DNA from: Seminavis robusta
Lineage: Eukaryota; Bacillariophyta; Bacillariophyceae; Naviculales; Naviculaceae
NCBI GenBank assembly: GCA_903772945.1
Contig: CAICTM010000188.1
Span: forward strand, 31,407-95,406
DNA: 64,000 bases
Reading direction: 5' to 3'
Shown here one piece after another: positions 10,412 to 21,210 of the stretch (the stretch's first letter is position 1; every line of letters begins with the position of its first letter). The notes under the pieces were generated by a model. The model did no database searches and was not told where the DNA came from. It was given only the letters and a program-made list of their open reading frames with translations. The translations under genes were made by a program, and so were the position numbers.

Positions 10412-11887
10412 CTAACGATACCTGGACGATTTATGCTGGCTGTGTTGTCGCTTTTTGTTGTTGCTGTTTTGCTTCATTTTCCGACTTCGTGCAGGAAACA
10501 ACTCCTCCAACTCTTGACACCGTTGCATTTCGTAGTTTTGAGCCCGATGTTGCAATCGTACATCTTCTGGTTTGCGTCGAGCTTCCTTTTGCAGACTCGT
10601 TTTGAATTTTTCTTGTGATGTGCATTCTTCTACCAAGTATTCCTGATAGGCATTCTCGACCCAACGTTCTACTTGTGAAAGTTGGTATCGATCACGATAG
10701 TACGTTCGCATGAATTTGTCAGTCACATAGTAGGGAATGTCCTTGACACCGGTCAATTTTGTGGCCAGAGGATTGGTGAAGGGTTGCTTGTGCTGCAAAA
10801 GATATGAACAACCAGTGGGGAAGTGGTTAGTGAGACATGCTCGTCTAAGAAAGCCAGATTCGATGGAATGATTTGATCGACTTACCACCAGACTGAAATA
10901 TTTGTTGTTTCCGGGCATACTAGCACTTCCACCTCCACCAAATGCACCAGAGGAATCATTGGTACCAAAAAAGGAGAGCAGCATAATGATTAACAGCGGT
11001 AGCAATTGTAACAATTGACCAAATCCGGCTTGTTGCTGTTGTTGTGGTTGCTGCTGTCCTGCTTGTTGTGGTCGTCGTCCACGAAAGCCCTGTTGAGGCA
11101 TTCCCCCAAACCCAAATCCATTGGTATACACGTGAAATCCTGGTCCACCGCCACGCATACCTCCCGGCATGCCTCCTCCACCAAAAAACATGTTGAAAAT
11201 TTCTTCCGGTGTCGGTTCACCACCACGGCCACCACCACGATGAAAATGCCGGGCCATCCCGCCTCCACCTCCTCCACGATTGTCGGGATCTTCATCTCCA
11301 TATCGATCGTAAATGGTTCGTTTGTTTTCATCCGAGAGTGTGGCATATGCCAGCCCAACTGCCTTGAAGGCTTCGTCGGCATGAGGAGCTCCATTTTTGT
11401 CGGGGTGCAATTTGAGTGCTAATTTTCGGTATGCCTTTTTGATTTCGGCTTCGGATGCACTTGACTGAATTCCCAAGACACGGTAATGGGCTCCCCGGCC
11501 ACCTTCCTTGGACGCTAGTACTTTTTTCACAATTTGGACTTGGTCGTCCGTGTAGGCACGGCCATTTTCGTTGGTACCGCCCCCGCCTCCATTGCTTGTT
11601 GTTCCATTGCTCGTGGCGCGAGTAGTCGATGCTTGACGAGGTTGTTGTGGTTTTGGATCGGCTTTTTTGTTGTTGTTGTTATTGTTGTTCTCTTTATCAT
11701 CCATGAGTTGCTTGGCTTGCTCCAAAAGAGATTCCACACCGGGAAGAGGAAACAATTGCAGACTCTTGGAGAGGAGTTTGACGGCCCGCGGTAGATTGCC
11801 AGCTCTCAGAGCGTTCACCCCCATATCTTTTACGCGTTCGGCTTCTGGTTTGTTGGCCTGAGGAGACGACGATGACACGACGCACAT
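10412..11887 (-). CDS. DNAJB12/14-type ER membrane J-domain protein, one in-frame intron
   Basis: Coding exons 11887-10886 and 10792-10412, with a likely 93-bp intron at 10793-10885 (gtaag...ttttgcag). The intron keeps the frame open, so a longer 491-residue product is also possible; the spliced form has 460 residues. An N-terminal helical region is followed by a poly-Asn/Gln linker. The J domain spans about 134-198 with the HPD motif at 161-163, then a Gly-rich region. A hydrophobic segment ('LLQLLPLLIIMLLSFF') lies near 295. The C-terminal part resembles DUF1977 of DNAJB12/B14, which recruit Hsp70 at the ER membrane for quality control. Removing the intron restores the DUF1977-like alignment. 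Confidence 0.88.
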   Translation of the reverse strand: MCVVSSSSPQANKPEAERVKDMGVNALRAGNLPRAVKLLSKSLQLFPLPGVESLLEQAKQLMDDKENNNNNNNKKADPKPQQPRQASTTRATSNGTTSNGGGGGTNENGRAYTDDQVQIVKKVLASKEGGRGAHYRVLGIQSSASEAEIKKAYRKLALKLHPDKNGAPHADEAFKAVGLAYATLSDENKRTIYDRYGDEDPDNRGGGGGGMARHFHRGGGRGGEPTPEEIFNMFFGGGGMPGGMRGGGPGFHVYTNGFGFGGMPQQGFRGRRPQQAGQQQPQQQQQAGFGQLLQLLPLLIIMLLSFFGTNDSSGAFGGGGSASMPGNNKYFSLVVSRSNHSIESGFLRRACLTNHFPTGCSYLLQHKQPFTNPLATKLTGVKDIPYYVTDKFMRTYYRDRYQLSQVERWVENAYQEYLVEECTSQEKFKTSLQKEARRKPEDVRLQHRAQNYEMQRCQELEELFPARSRKMKQNSNNKKRQHSQHKSSRYR

Positions 11888-12573
11888 GGTTTTGTTATGG
11901 AGGAAGAGTAATAGAGGAGCAAATTCGAAAACACCAATAGGTTGAAGCGACGGAACAAGTAATGGAAGGAAATAAAGGTAGAGATGGTTCTGTGAGATAT
12001 GATCGACTGTGGAAACAAATCAAGTTTCGCTGCCAGCTCCACGCTGGTAACGGACATCCAATAGTTGAATCACTCACCTCCATAGTGCTCTTTTAAATAT
12101 GTTGGAATATCGAAGAAGGAAGTAGACTGGTTGTGCTCGGATGATTTTAGTCGTACGCAATGCTACTTCGGAGGACCGGGCTACAAGCGGTAAGAGGAAG
12201 TTGGACCCACGAGAGGAGAGAACTGAATGAATCGAATCGAATCGACCTTGGCAATGACAAGACTTTGAACGAACAATGATGAACTACTTCGTGTGATTAA
12301 CCGGCGCCTTCCGTCATTGTCAGCATGCAAGAGACGTCCAAACATGACGGTTGAGCAACGTGGAAACATGCGCGTCGCGTGTGTGTGGTGCGCGAAAGAT
12401 TCGTTAGGGTTATGGGAAGTTGCATATTCAGTTAGGGTTAAAGGTAATACTGGTTCGTTGACGTTTACCGGTCGTCTGCAGCCAGTGCCGATCGTGCCAA
12501 TGCCGACCATGGGCATTAGACTAGCAGTACCGATATCTTTGTCTCAGCTGCTTTAGTGTCGAAGGCAACCACA
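11888..12573. promoter_or_regulatory. divergent intergenic region
   Basis: About 690 bp separate the J-protein gene (minus strand) from the hydrolase gene (plus strand), so it must carry both promoters. I see no clear TATA box. Two copies of 'gttagggtta' lie at about 12405-12440. Confidence 0.4.
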
Positions 12574-14057
12574 ATGCGACAGTGTAGAAGAAAGGCAAAA
12601 CTCGTAGTAGCGCTGTTGTTATGGTCAGTTGTTGGTCAAGGCGCTGCGTTTGTGACGACGCCTCGCGTTTCCAAAACAATAGCCAGGCCCGGTGATACCC
12701 TCCATTTCGACCTGTGGAAACCGAGTGGTTTAAGCAGCAGAAGACCGAGCCATCTTCACGAAACTTTTTCAAGAGAAGAACACAGCTGTGGTGGCGCGAC
12801 AATTTGCCGCCAGCTCTCTTTTGAGATATCCAAACAGCTACCCCCAAGAAAAAAGAAAAGACGACAACCCGAGCCACTGCTACAGCGACTTTCCTTCCAG
12901 TACGACTGCGACATTCTCCAATTACAACAACAACAACAACAACAACAGAGCCATGTTCCCACAGAAAAACAGATTGGTGTCATTTTAATCCATCCCATTG
13001 GTGTGGGAATTGGAAAGTGGTTCTACAATCGATTGCTGGAATCACTCGACACAATCTACCACCAACAATCCAAATCCAACCAAACCAACACCAACTTGAT
13101 TGTCGCCGCTCCCGATTTGCTTGCCAGTGGCACGGCTGCCAATCCCATGATGTATGCAAAGGATGCAGATTGCATCCCCCTGACGGATGTTTCCGACATG
13201 CCCTTCTTGCGAGTCAACGACTGGGCGGCACAAATTGGTCGCTTAATGGCCAATTTGGAACGGGATTATGCCATTGACGAATGGTGCTTGGTGGCCAATG
13301 GAGGATGTTCACCCATTGCCCTGCAAGTAGCACAGCAATCAGTCCAATATCAGAGGGACAAATTGTTTCAACAGCAACAACAACCACAAAGTACCAGTTC
13401 GTTCGAATCGCATTTCTTTCAACGACCCGTCACGCATGTCATCTTGTCATCTTGTCGTCGGTGCCACGATTGCCCTTTTTTCTTCCTCCAAAGGACGAGG
13501 ATATCACGAAACAAGCCAAATTGGACAAGATCCAGAAATCCTACAAGACACTCTGTGGTCTGACGGGAAAGTTGTTTTGGTGGTATGCACTCCGTAACGA
13601 CGGTGCGTTTATCCAAACGTTTAGCGAACGCAATCTGGTGGCCGATGCGGCCAACCTGGGCGATGCTTGGACTCGTAATTGCGTCGCCACGGCGCGCATG
13701 AATCAAGGAACTAGTCGCTTCTCGACGTTTGCCTTTTTGGCTGGATCACTCCAAGCCGACGGATGCCGCGATAGTTTGCTCACGTTGCGGAACAGCGGTG
13801 TCTTGGTGGATCTCATTCGAGGGAGAGATGGACGTCGAAATCGTGCCAAGAGTTGGTTTTGGCAACGAAAGAAGAGCAAGACCAAAAGCACAATCCAACG
13901 GGAAACGCTCCAACAAGTGTTGCAGAGAAACGGCAATCGAGGCAATGTCATTGAAGTCGGCGGTCGGATCAGTTTGGCACACGAAGACGGCCCAGGATAT
14001 GCAAAGGCCCTCTTGGAATTTCTGGCTCGTCCAGCAGTGGTGGAGACCACACGGTAG
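12574..14057 (+). pseudogene. plastid-type alpha/beta-hydrolase-like protein, broken by an 8-bp tandem duplication
   Basis: The first in-frame ATG is at 12574. Residues ~8-25 form a signal peptide, followed by 'GAAFVTTP', close to the ASAFAP motif that marks plastid import in diatoms. The fold segments include 'GVILIHPIGVGIGKWFYNRL' (oxyanion-loop region), 'LIVAAPDLLASG' and 'DEWCLVANGGCSPIALQVAQ' at the nucleophile elbow. The elbow reads A-N-G-G-C rather than G-x-S-x-G, so classical serine hydrolase activity is doubtful. The frame breaks at 13441-13456, where 'atcttgtc' occurs twice in tandem. With one copy the frame would run on to the stop at 14057, about 490 residues in all. A C-terminal 'HEDGPGYAKALLEFL' segment supplies the expected late His. 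It may be an allele-specific break or an assembly error. Confidence 0.75.
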
Positions 14058-16604
14058 CCAAATATATCATGCTCTTTAGCGGTATTGGAAGTGACCAACC
14101 AAAATGGCAACCAGTTCGGCAATCGTTGGCTGGAGCTCTTCTTACGAAGTCCGTCAGAACGGGTCAGGTCGTTTCGGCTTTTCGTGCAGTTGCACAAAAG
14201 ATGTTGTGGGTGGACCCAGCAGACAGTGAACGTGTGCCGAGAGAAAGGCACGGTTGGTTTGCAGCTGCCAGCTTACGGTCATTCGGTTCAGTGGATGAGG
14301 ACATGTGAAATTGCAGCCGACATTCGTCCAATCAACACAACTCCGAGGGTCACACCAAAACGTCGTCTTATGCCCAACAACATGCACCACAGCTCCGGCT
14401 GATCCACGGAGGCTTCGCCAGGCATTCCCGTCAACCCGACGCCTTGAAACCCTTTCCGCAAGAGGGCAGCGGAGTGGGGTTCCTGCAGTCCAATGCAGTA
14501 GGAGTGACAGTCGAATGTGCTTGGAACCTCTGGAGCTCTGGCTCGTCTGCAGTCGTACAGTGCTTTGCCTCGTATGTCCCGCACGCAGGACCCCCTTCCT
14601 CCACGAGAAAGTGAGGAGGCTGCGTCTGGATATGGCCGTTGCTTGGACATTGCTCATACCAAAACATGCAGATTTTGGCTACCGGTACGAACCATGTCGG
14701 TCATGGCTACTGAAGATTCGGCAACAGGAGACTAGAACACGGAAAGGCACGCTCCACCTAGTAAACTCTAGCTTAAACTCTCCTGGTTTCTTCAACCTGC
14801 ACCGCAAAGCAAGGCCGAAGCAACCAAGGCCTATTGCAGGAAGAGAATGAGGATGGTAACGGTGAGCTTCACGGTATTCTCGTGGGTAATTTGGGTTAGA
14901 ACGGCAAGTGCTTCTTTGACGAAGCTGTGTTGCCAACTCCGATGAGGATTCGTGGGAGGTGCAACCAATACATCCTCCTGTGCGCTATGGAAGCTCCTGG
15001 AACAGGGTGAATGTTGGACCACTCGCTTCCTGGTATTGTTGAGTCTCTTTGCTTTGGCGGACCCGTTCCTTCTCAGTTGCTAATCAACAAACCCCTTCCA
15101 TGAGAGGCTCCAAGTTGCTAGAACTTGAGCTTTATGACTTAGGCCAGGTCCTCTTCTTTGTAGAACCGAGAACTAGCACAGCCACCATAAAGTGGAATTG
15201 CAACGCTTATTTATTTGATCAAATCCTCCTTGCTGAACCCAAGAAAAAGTACCTAATTTCTTCGGTAGACTAGCTAGTCTCCAGGTCGTGGTTGAGTGGT
15301 ATCTCGTGCTGGCATCTGTTGACTCCAAGTACAAGAAGTAAGTGGTACCAGTGCACCTTTGTGCCTTTCAATTTAAGGGTGATAAGGAATATGGAGCCAC
15401 TTGCACCGGTAGCCCCAGAGCAAGGTCCTCTTAGAAGCGAGGAGAGTCCACTTTCAGAGGCCCACCACCATCCAGGAGCGAAAGAGCCAGCGAAAGCTAA
15501 AAGCTCTTTTGTGCATTGGGCGAACACGTTGAGCTACGGTGAAATGAATTATGACATAGGCCTGTCTTGCTCCACCGATCCTAGCTGATCCTTCAATGAA
15601 ATACCGTTGCTATGGCCAGGCAACACAAGGCGACGCACCTTGATGCCCTCTTGTGCACTTCAATAGCTGCTTTGATGTCACAGTGAATCCAGAAGTAAAA
15701 CAGATCTCTATATCCTATTCTCAGTTGCCAAGAGTTAGTGGTTTGCTGGGGGAGTCAGTGTTCATTCTTCTTTTTAATAAAGTTTCACTCAATAACTCTA
15801 AATATTTCTGAAAGAAAAGAAGAATGCAATTAAAGACCCAAGACACTCAAGGTTAGGAACAGCTTCCCCTCAGCTCTAAAAGGATCTTCGTCGTTTCAGT
15901 TCCCGCGTTCCCAGTGCCCAAAGATTGCCGGCAACTGGCTCTAAAACTCAAATAAATACATGTTCGAGGTTCGGTGTTGCAGGACAAAGAGCTTTCACTG
16001 AGAACACTACAGCACTACAATGTCATGACTAGCTAGTAAACAACCAACTACACGTACAGGTACCCTCCGTAACTCTGCTAGCTAGAAGACTAGAAGAGCG
16101 TGAGCTGAGCACGCAAGCTAAGCTAGCCAGGCAGAAAGTGTTCCTCCATTGCTGCGAATGTGCGAAAGCTCTGGGGAAGTGCGAAGTGCCAAAGCAGCAG
16201 GCCACCTTTCAAAAGATGTCCTCCTTCTAAATCTATCTCTTTAGAAAAGGCCTAATGTCTGTTGGCCATTGGCCACAATATTATTAGATAACCGGCAGTC
16301 ACTTGGATGCTGCAATACTGGTGAAATTGCAATCCCTTGGGATAATTAAATTTGTACCCCATAGGGAAGTATGGGAAGTCAAATCCTGGGGGCTGCACAG
16401 TCGAATCGTCAGTCTGACTCGTGTAAAAGCGCGCAAAACGCGGGAAACTTTGTTAGTACTGATAATTTGTATAGTAAAAACATGTCCACCCGGGCGACAT
16501 TTGTCTCACATCTTTTGAGTTTATGGCGTGAAGTTTAGATGTGAAGGTCGTTGTGGATCGAGGCAAACCAATTTGAAAAGATACCTCCACCCCCATCAAC
16601 AGCC
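14058..16604. other. 2.5-kb stretch without a supportable gene
   Basis: Several overlapping frames of 80-180 codons lie at 14150-14850 on both strands, but none resembles a known family and none shows splice structure. The region may hold old mobile-element debris. Below 16000 it turns AT-rich with frequent 'gctagctag' words. Nothing firm can be said. Confidence 0.4.
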
Positions 16605-16754
16605 ATGGAGTCGACCAGAGGCAAATGCAACATCATCACCAAAGTGAATCCAACTCTGCACATCCATCCGCATAGGTATCCCTGAGCCTCTGCTTGAACT
16701 TGATCCAAAACGGGCAACACTTTGTTAGGGCTTGTCGACAGTAGCATAGCCAGA

Positions 16755-19700
16755 ATGCCTAGGACAGAGAATGACGAACGGATCGAGGAGGCCCTCATTC
16801 CCATGCTGAAGCGGAATGCCAGTATGCATGGCTTTTTCATACCTCTCAAGTATTGGGCTCAACGTGTGAATCAGAAGCTGGACATGGCAATGGAAGATGG
16901 AGCTCTGAAGAAGACTATGTTAGAGTCGAAGTGCAATATCCTCAACCGCGAATTGGATGCATGTGATGAAGACAGAGCCAAGTACTCACCTATCACCAAG
17001 ATCAAGCTGGAGCATAGAAAGATCTCACAGAGGAGACAGTCAATTATCAGGCTCAGTGATGGAAGGAAGAAGGTCTTCTTCATTTGTGTGGAGACAGAGG
17101 AACAGAAAGAGTACAAACCAGATCCAACGAAGCCGCCGCCAACCGAAAAGCAGAGAACTGCATACTTCCAGAGGCAATACAACACATGGGCCAACCGAGC
17201 AGACCATGTGATGAGGCTGCATGAGGTTCGTGAGGATAGTGAGACCGAAGAACAACAACAACAACAACCACAGCCCAATGCACTGACCATAACAACCACA
17301 ACTGCGACAACAGAGACCCAACAGCAGCAGCAGCCTAGGACTGTGACTCCAACCAACTTCGATACGGACGAGCAACCGATAACCGAAGCGCCAACCGAAC
17401 CGAGCGAGGAGACGGAAGAACTGAAACCGGAATCCATCTTGGGAGATCCATCAAACAGCGATCTCTTTGCCATCTTTGATGGACTTGTGAACCCAGAGTT
17501 CCTCAATAGCCCTGACTTCTTTATTGAGAAGGAAGAAAATGATGTCCTCGACACACTCAGAGACCGGATCCGGCGGCGGGGTATCGAACTGCAGAAAGAA
17601 AAGCATAAGGAGCATTACGAGATGTTAGATAAAGAAAATCCATTAGCACAAATAGACTGCAGCAGGCACGAACCTGCTCTTAATAAGTTCTGTCTCCCAC
17701 CAAACAAGAGAGCTATCCAGAGTGTTGTCCAGATAGCACTGAAGATCGAAAATGACACAGATGGGATGGCTGGCCTGTTTCAGCTTCCCAAGTATGGTGG
17801 GGGAGCAGGCAAAGGCCATGGCCGTCGACTTGTTGCAATCATTCCTTCCAACAACCTCAAGACGTTCTTGCACAATGGGAAGCAGTGGTACCCTCGACTC
17901 CTTGAAGCGTCCATAGGCAGCGGCATGGCTGGCGATGATGCCGGCTTTGCCTTGATCAAGCTTGCTCGATACCATCACGAGCAATCATTCCACGACGTCT
18001 GCCGAACTACGCTGGAATTTAGACAGAAGAAGATGGATCCATACCTTCAGATGTTGATGATGAGGAAAGCCAACCTCACATATGAAACAATGCGCACCAT
18101 AAGACCTTACCTCAATGCAGAGAAATGTAATCCTTTTCAGTCAGAGAGAGCTATCCGCGCACTTGAGGCAACGCCAAACATCTCCCCAATCTTCACAGAA
18201 TTTGAAGAGGACGGTGTAAAGTGCAATGCTTGGTGTCTTCCATGCCAAGATGTAATCGCCGAAGAGAAGCAGAAGAGAGAGTCGCTTCAAGAAGACGAGA
18301 TGCATGCCATGATAACAGCCGACCATGGGCAAGGGGCCATGAGAGTGACTCTTGGTCTCCGGTTCATTGGAGGCGGCAAGGTCATCGATGAAGTCGACCA
18401 CTTGGTAGGTCATGTTGACTGTAGAAAGGACAGTCGAGAAGTCTTGGACGCCAGCAAAGTCATCTCAAATATCAACGGAGCAATCAAAGCCATAGCGACT
18501 CTCGGAATCCTTCACTTGATTATCTTGTGCCAAGGCGACTTGAAGTGGGTGTCGGAAGCCCTTGGAAAGCCCGGCATGTCGACCTGCCACTGTCCTTGGT
18601 GCAAAAACAGGCGGCACAAGTTTCAACGGGGAGGAAAATACCACCCGCTTGATATTGTGGAACCATGGACTCTTGCAAAGATGAAGGAACACTTGGAGTT
18701 GTTGGAGTCCGGCAAGTTGAGTAGGAATAATGCAGACGAAGCCAACGGCATAGTCCATGCCCCCTTGCTAGACATAGAGCCAAGCAACTTCATTTTCTGC
18801 CCTCTCCACGGAATAGTCTTGCATGCGCACCATGTGTTCGAGCACTTCCAAAAGTATCTCAGCCAACGAATCCAATCAATCCCTCTCGAGCTGCTGCTGG
18901 CTCGAGACAAGAAGACAGCATGCGAGCGACTGGTCCAAGAAACAAAGCAGACGGCATTGGATTTGGAGGAGCAACTCAAGGGAATGGAAGTAGACCTTGA
19001 GTATCTTCGTAGAGGTGGAGCCTTTGAAGATGATGATGAACATCACAAGGAGCAATTCCTTCTTCTTGAAGGAGCCGCAACACAGACCAGGAAGGCTCTG
19101 GAGGCAGCAAAGGAGAAACACGAAGAAGCCAAATCAACATTGAAGACTGTGAGCAGCAAGCTTACCAAAATGCAAAACAACAAGAAGGAGTACGGAAAGC
19201 AAACCGAAGACTTGTGGCTTACCATTGAGAAGACACTCAGGAAAAATTACAACGTGAAGGCGTCCTCGTATCATGGCGGCGCAATGGAAGGCAACGAGTG
19301 TCGGAGGCTAATGAGACACGCCACCGAGATAATGGGAGACGTGAAGATAGCGGCGATGGAATACTTGAGTGCGCTTTCTGAAGAGGAGAGAGCCAAGAGA
19401 GCTGATGAAGAGGAGATTGATCTCCACCTTGGGGCGTTTGCAAGACTCCTTCAGTACATGGATGTCATGGCCCACTATGCGTACCAACCATATGGCAGCT
19501 TGACGGATGGAGATCTTGATGATGCCGAGAGGATTGTCCGGGACGCAGTCGAGCTCTGGATGAACCTGCTGCCAACTGTGACCATGAAAGTCCATACATG
19601 GGCCCATTTCCTTGAACACTTGCGCCGATTCCGAGGACTCAAGAGCCACACAGAGGAACCAATCGAGAGGGCCCATCAAGATGGGAAACGGCATGACGTT

Positions 19701-20243
19701 CGGCTCAAAGCAGTCCGCGACTTTGTGAAGAAGACCAACAACATTCAAAGGCACACGGCAATCGCCAATGATGAGAGAGTAAAGGCAGCACAAGCGGACA
19801 TGGAGAAGAAGAGGCCTACGAGGAAGAAGGGTGAAGAGGAAGAGCGACAGAGTGAGATGAAGGCAGAATCGAGGAGGCAGCAGATTGAATCAATCCTGGC
19901 TCTCTCACCACTCCAAGTCAAAATACCATCATTGTTGAGTCTTGCACAGGCACACATGTCACCAGAGGAAGCTAGAAGGTTGCAGGAGCTGGCCAAAGAG
20001 GACGAAGAAAGAGAGCAGCAAGAAGCAATTGAGAAAGCAGAGGAGAAGCTGGCAAAAGCAACCAAAGCAGCCCGAAAGGCAGCCAAGGCAGTCGACAAGG
20101 CAGCCGACAAGGCAGCCGACAAGGCAGCCAAACCGAAGAAGAAGACCACCGCCAAACGAAAGAATCCATCAACAACGAAGGCAGCAGGAACCAAGAAAAA
20201 GAGGGCAGCAAACAAGAAGAAGGATGCTCCACAGACGAAGTAG
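16755..20243 (+). CDS. large RNase-H-like transposase candidate with H1-like lysine/alanine-rich tail
   Basis: 1162 residues from the ATG at 16755. An upstream exon is plausible: ATG at 16605, GT donor at 16676 and AG acceptor at 16741 would splice in frame. A Gln/Thr/Pro-rich linker lies around residues 160-240. Candidate metal ligands of a D-D-E RNase-H-like core are Asp in 'ITADHGQG' (18321-18323), Asp in 'CQGDLKW' (18537-18539) and Glu in 'EEPIERAHQDGK' (19665-19667). A Cys cluster 'CHCPWC' (18585-18602) follows the second Asp, and a long coiled coil (about 18890-19240) is inserted before the Glu. The last ~150 residues are Lys/Ala-rich like linker-histone tails. I could not find terminal repeats. 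It may be a mobile element or a domesticated one. Confidence 0.6.
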   Translation: MPRTENDERIEEALIPMLKRNASMHGFFIPLKYWAQRVNQKLDMAMEDGALKKTMLESKCNILNRELDACDEDRAKYSPITKIKLEHRKISQRRQSIIRLSDGRKKVFFICVETEEQKEYKPDPTKPPPTEKQRTAYFQRQYNTWANRADHVMRLHEVREDSETEEQQQQQPQPNALTITTTTATTETQQQQQPRTVTPTNFDTDEQPITEAPTEPSEETEELKPESILGDPSNSDLFAIFDGLVNPEFLNSPDFFIEKEENDVLDTLRDRIRRRGIELQKEKHKEHYEMLDKENPLAQIDCSRHEPALNKFCLPPNKRAIQSVVQIALKIENDTDGMAGLFQLPKYGGGAGKGHGRRLVAIIPSNNLKTFLHNGKQWYPRLLEASIGSGMAGDDAGFALIKLARYHHEQSFHDVCRTTLEFRQKKMDPYLQMLMMRKANLTYETMRTIRPYLNAEKCNPFQSERAIRALEATPNISPIFTEFEEDGVKCNAWCLPCQDVIAEEKQKRESLQEDEMHAMITADHGQGAMRVTLGLRFIGGGKVIDEVDHLVGHVDCRKDSREVLDASKVISNINGAIKAIATLGILHLIILCQGDLKWVSEALGKPGMSTCHCPWCKNRRHKFQRGGKYHPLDIVEPWTLAKMKEHLELLESGKLSRNNADEANGIVHAPLLDIEPSNFIFCPLHGIVLHAHHVFEHFQKYLSQRIQSIPLELLLARDKKTACERLVQETKQTALDLEEQLKGMEVDLEYLRRGGAFEDDDEHHKEQFLLLEGAATQTRKALEAAKEKHEEAKSTLKTVSSKLTKMQNNKKEYGKQTEDLWLTIEKTLRKNYNVKASSYHGGAMEGNECRRLMRHATEIMGDVKIAAMEYLSALSEEERAKRADEEEIDLHLGAFARLLQYMDVMAHYAYQPYGSLTDGDLDDAERIVRDAVELWMNLLPTVTMKVHTWAHFLEHLRRFRGLKSHTEEPIERAHQDGKRHDVRLKAVRDFVKKTNNIQRHTAIANDERVKAAQADMEKKRPTRKKGEEEERQSEMKAESRRQQIESILALSPLQVKIPSLLSLAQAHMSPEEARRLQELAKEDEEREQQEAIEKAEEKLAKATKAARKAAKAVDKAADKAADKAAKPKKKTTAKRKNPSTTKAAGTKKKRAANKKKDAPQTK

Positions 20244-21210
20244 ACGTACCAGCAAGGAGTGTCCGTGTGGTGGAGGGAGGGAGGGAGGAAGGAAGGAGCG
20301 GCGCCGGAAAGGAATCATCGTCATGGTGCTGACGATTGGAGTGGAGAGTTTGTGCTGATCGAAGGCGTGAGTGCTCTAGCTAGCTAGTAGCTAGCAGGAA
20401 TGCCGATTGCTATTGATTGATTGATTGATTCGAACTTCGATCTTTTGGATCTTTCGTCAGTTGGAGTTGTCACTTCGTTGGAACGTCTTAGACTTAAAGA
20501 ACCACTATTAGAAGATTTAACAAACTGGACTCACGGATCCATTCCCGCCATTCGTTCGGAACACTGACGTTCCGGATCGAAACCACAAGAGGCAACAGTT
20601 TGTGTTAGATAAGAGAAAGAGAGAGTAACTCACGCATGTTACAACATGCGTTGCCCCTAGTTTTCACATCAAAGAGAAGGGAATGATCTATTGATTGCTT
20701 TGGTTGTTTAAACGTTCCGGCAAGATTGCCAATCTATCATACAAAGAGCACTCTTTTGGTCATTGAGTAGCGTCCAATCACCGTCGGAGGCGCATGCATT
20801 GATCGATACTTTGGCTCGGAGAATCATGCAATCGGCAGTTTCAGCGCCACCAACGCTCCTTATCAATGGTAGCAATCACGGGATCGAAATATTTGAAGCA
20901 TGCATTCCCCAAGATCGATCGATACTTTGGCTCTTGAGTAGCAGCAAACCCAATCGGAGCAGCATGCCATTGACGCACAAAGTATGAGGCCACACACGGG
21001 TATCGATATTTGGATTCCTTGAGTATAGGCGACAATCATGGGATTGATGGCCAGGCGACTAGGCTCAACGGTTCAAGCCTCTACTTGAATCGAGTTGCCT
21101 CTTTCATTTTGACCTCATAAATCGACAATCTGCAGCCAAACAGCAGATCTCTGCAGCTTTTCCGCCTCAATCCTTCAAGCATTTCAACTCTTCGATCCTT
21201 CGTCTCCACC
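20244..21210. other. intergenic with short direct repeats
   Basis: The word 'gatcgatactttggctc' occurs twice (about 20801 and 20923), each copy near 'gagtagc', suggesting a diverged direct repeat of about 120 bp. No gene is seen. Confidence 0.45.
20632..20651. repeat. short perfect hairpin
   Basis: Nine-base arms 'acgcatgtt' and 'aacatgcgt' are separated by two bases, 390 bp downstream of the transposase-like gene. It could be part of an element end, but no partner was found on the left. Confidence 0.45.

Noticed and set aside
14154-14850. Overlapping frames of 105-181 codons on both strands
   Set aside because: No family resemblance, no splice structure, equal length in competing frames.
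20400-20430. Simple 'attg' repeat as an element end
   Set aside because: Short (three to four units of 'attgattg') and no partner at the left of the transposase-like gene.
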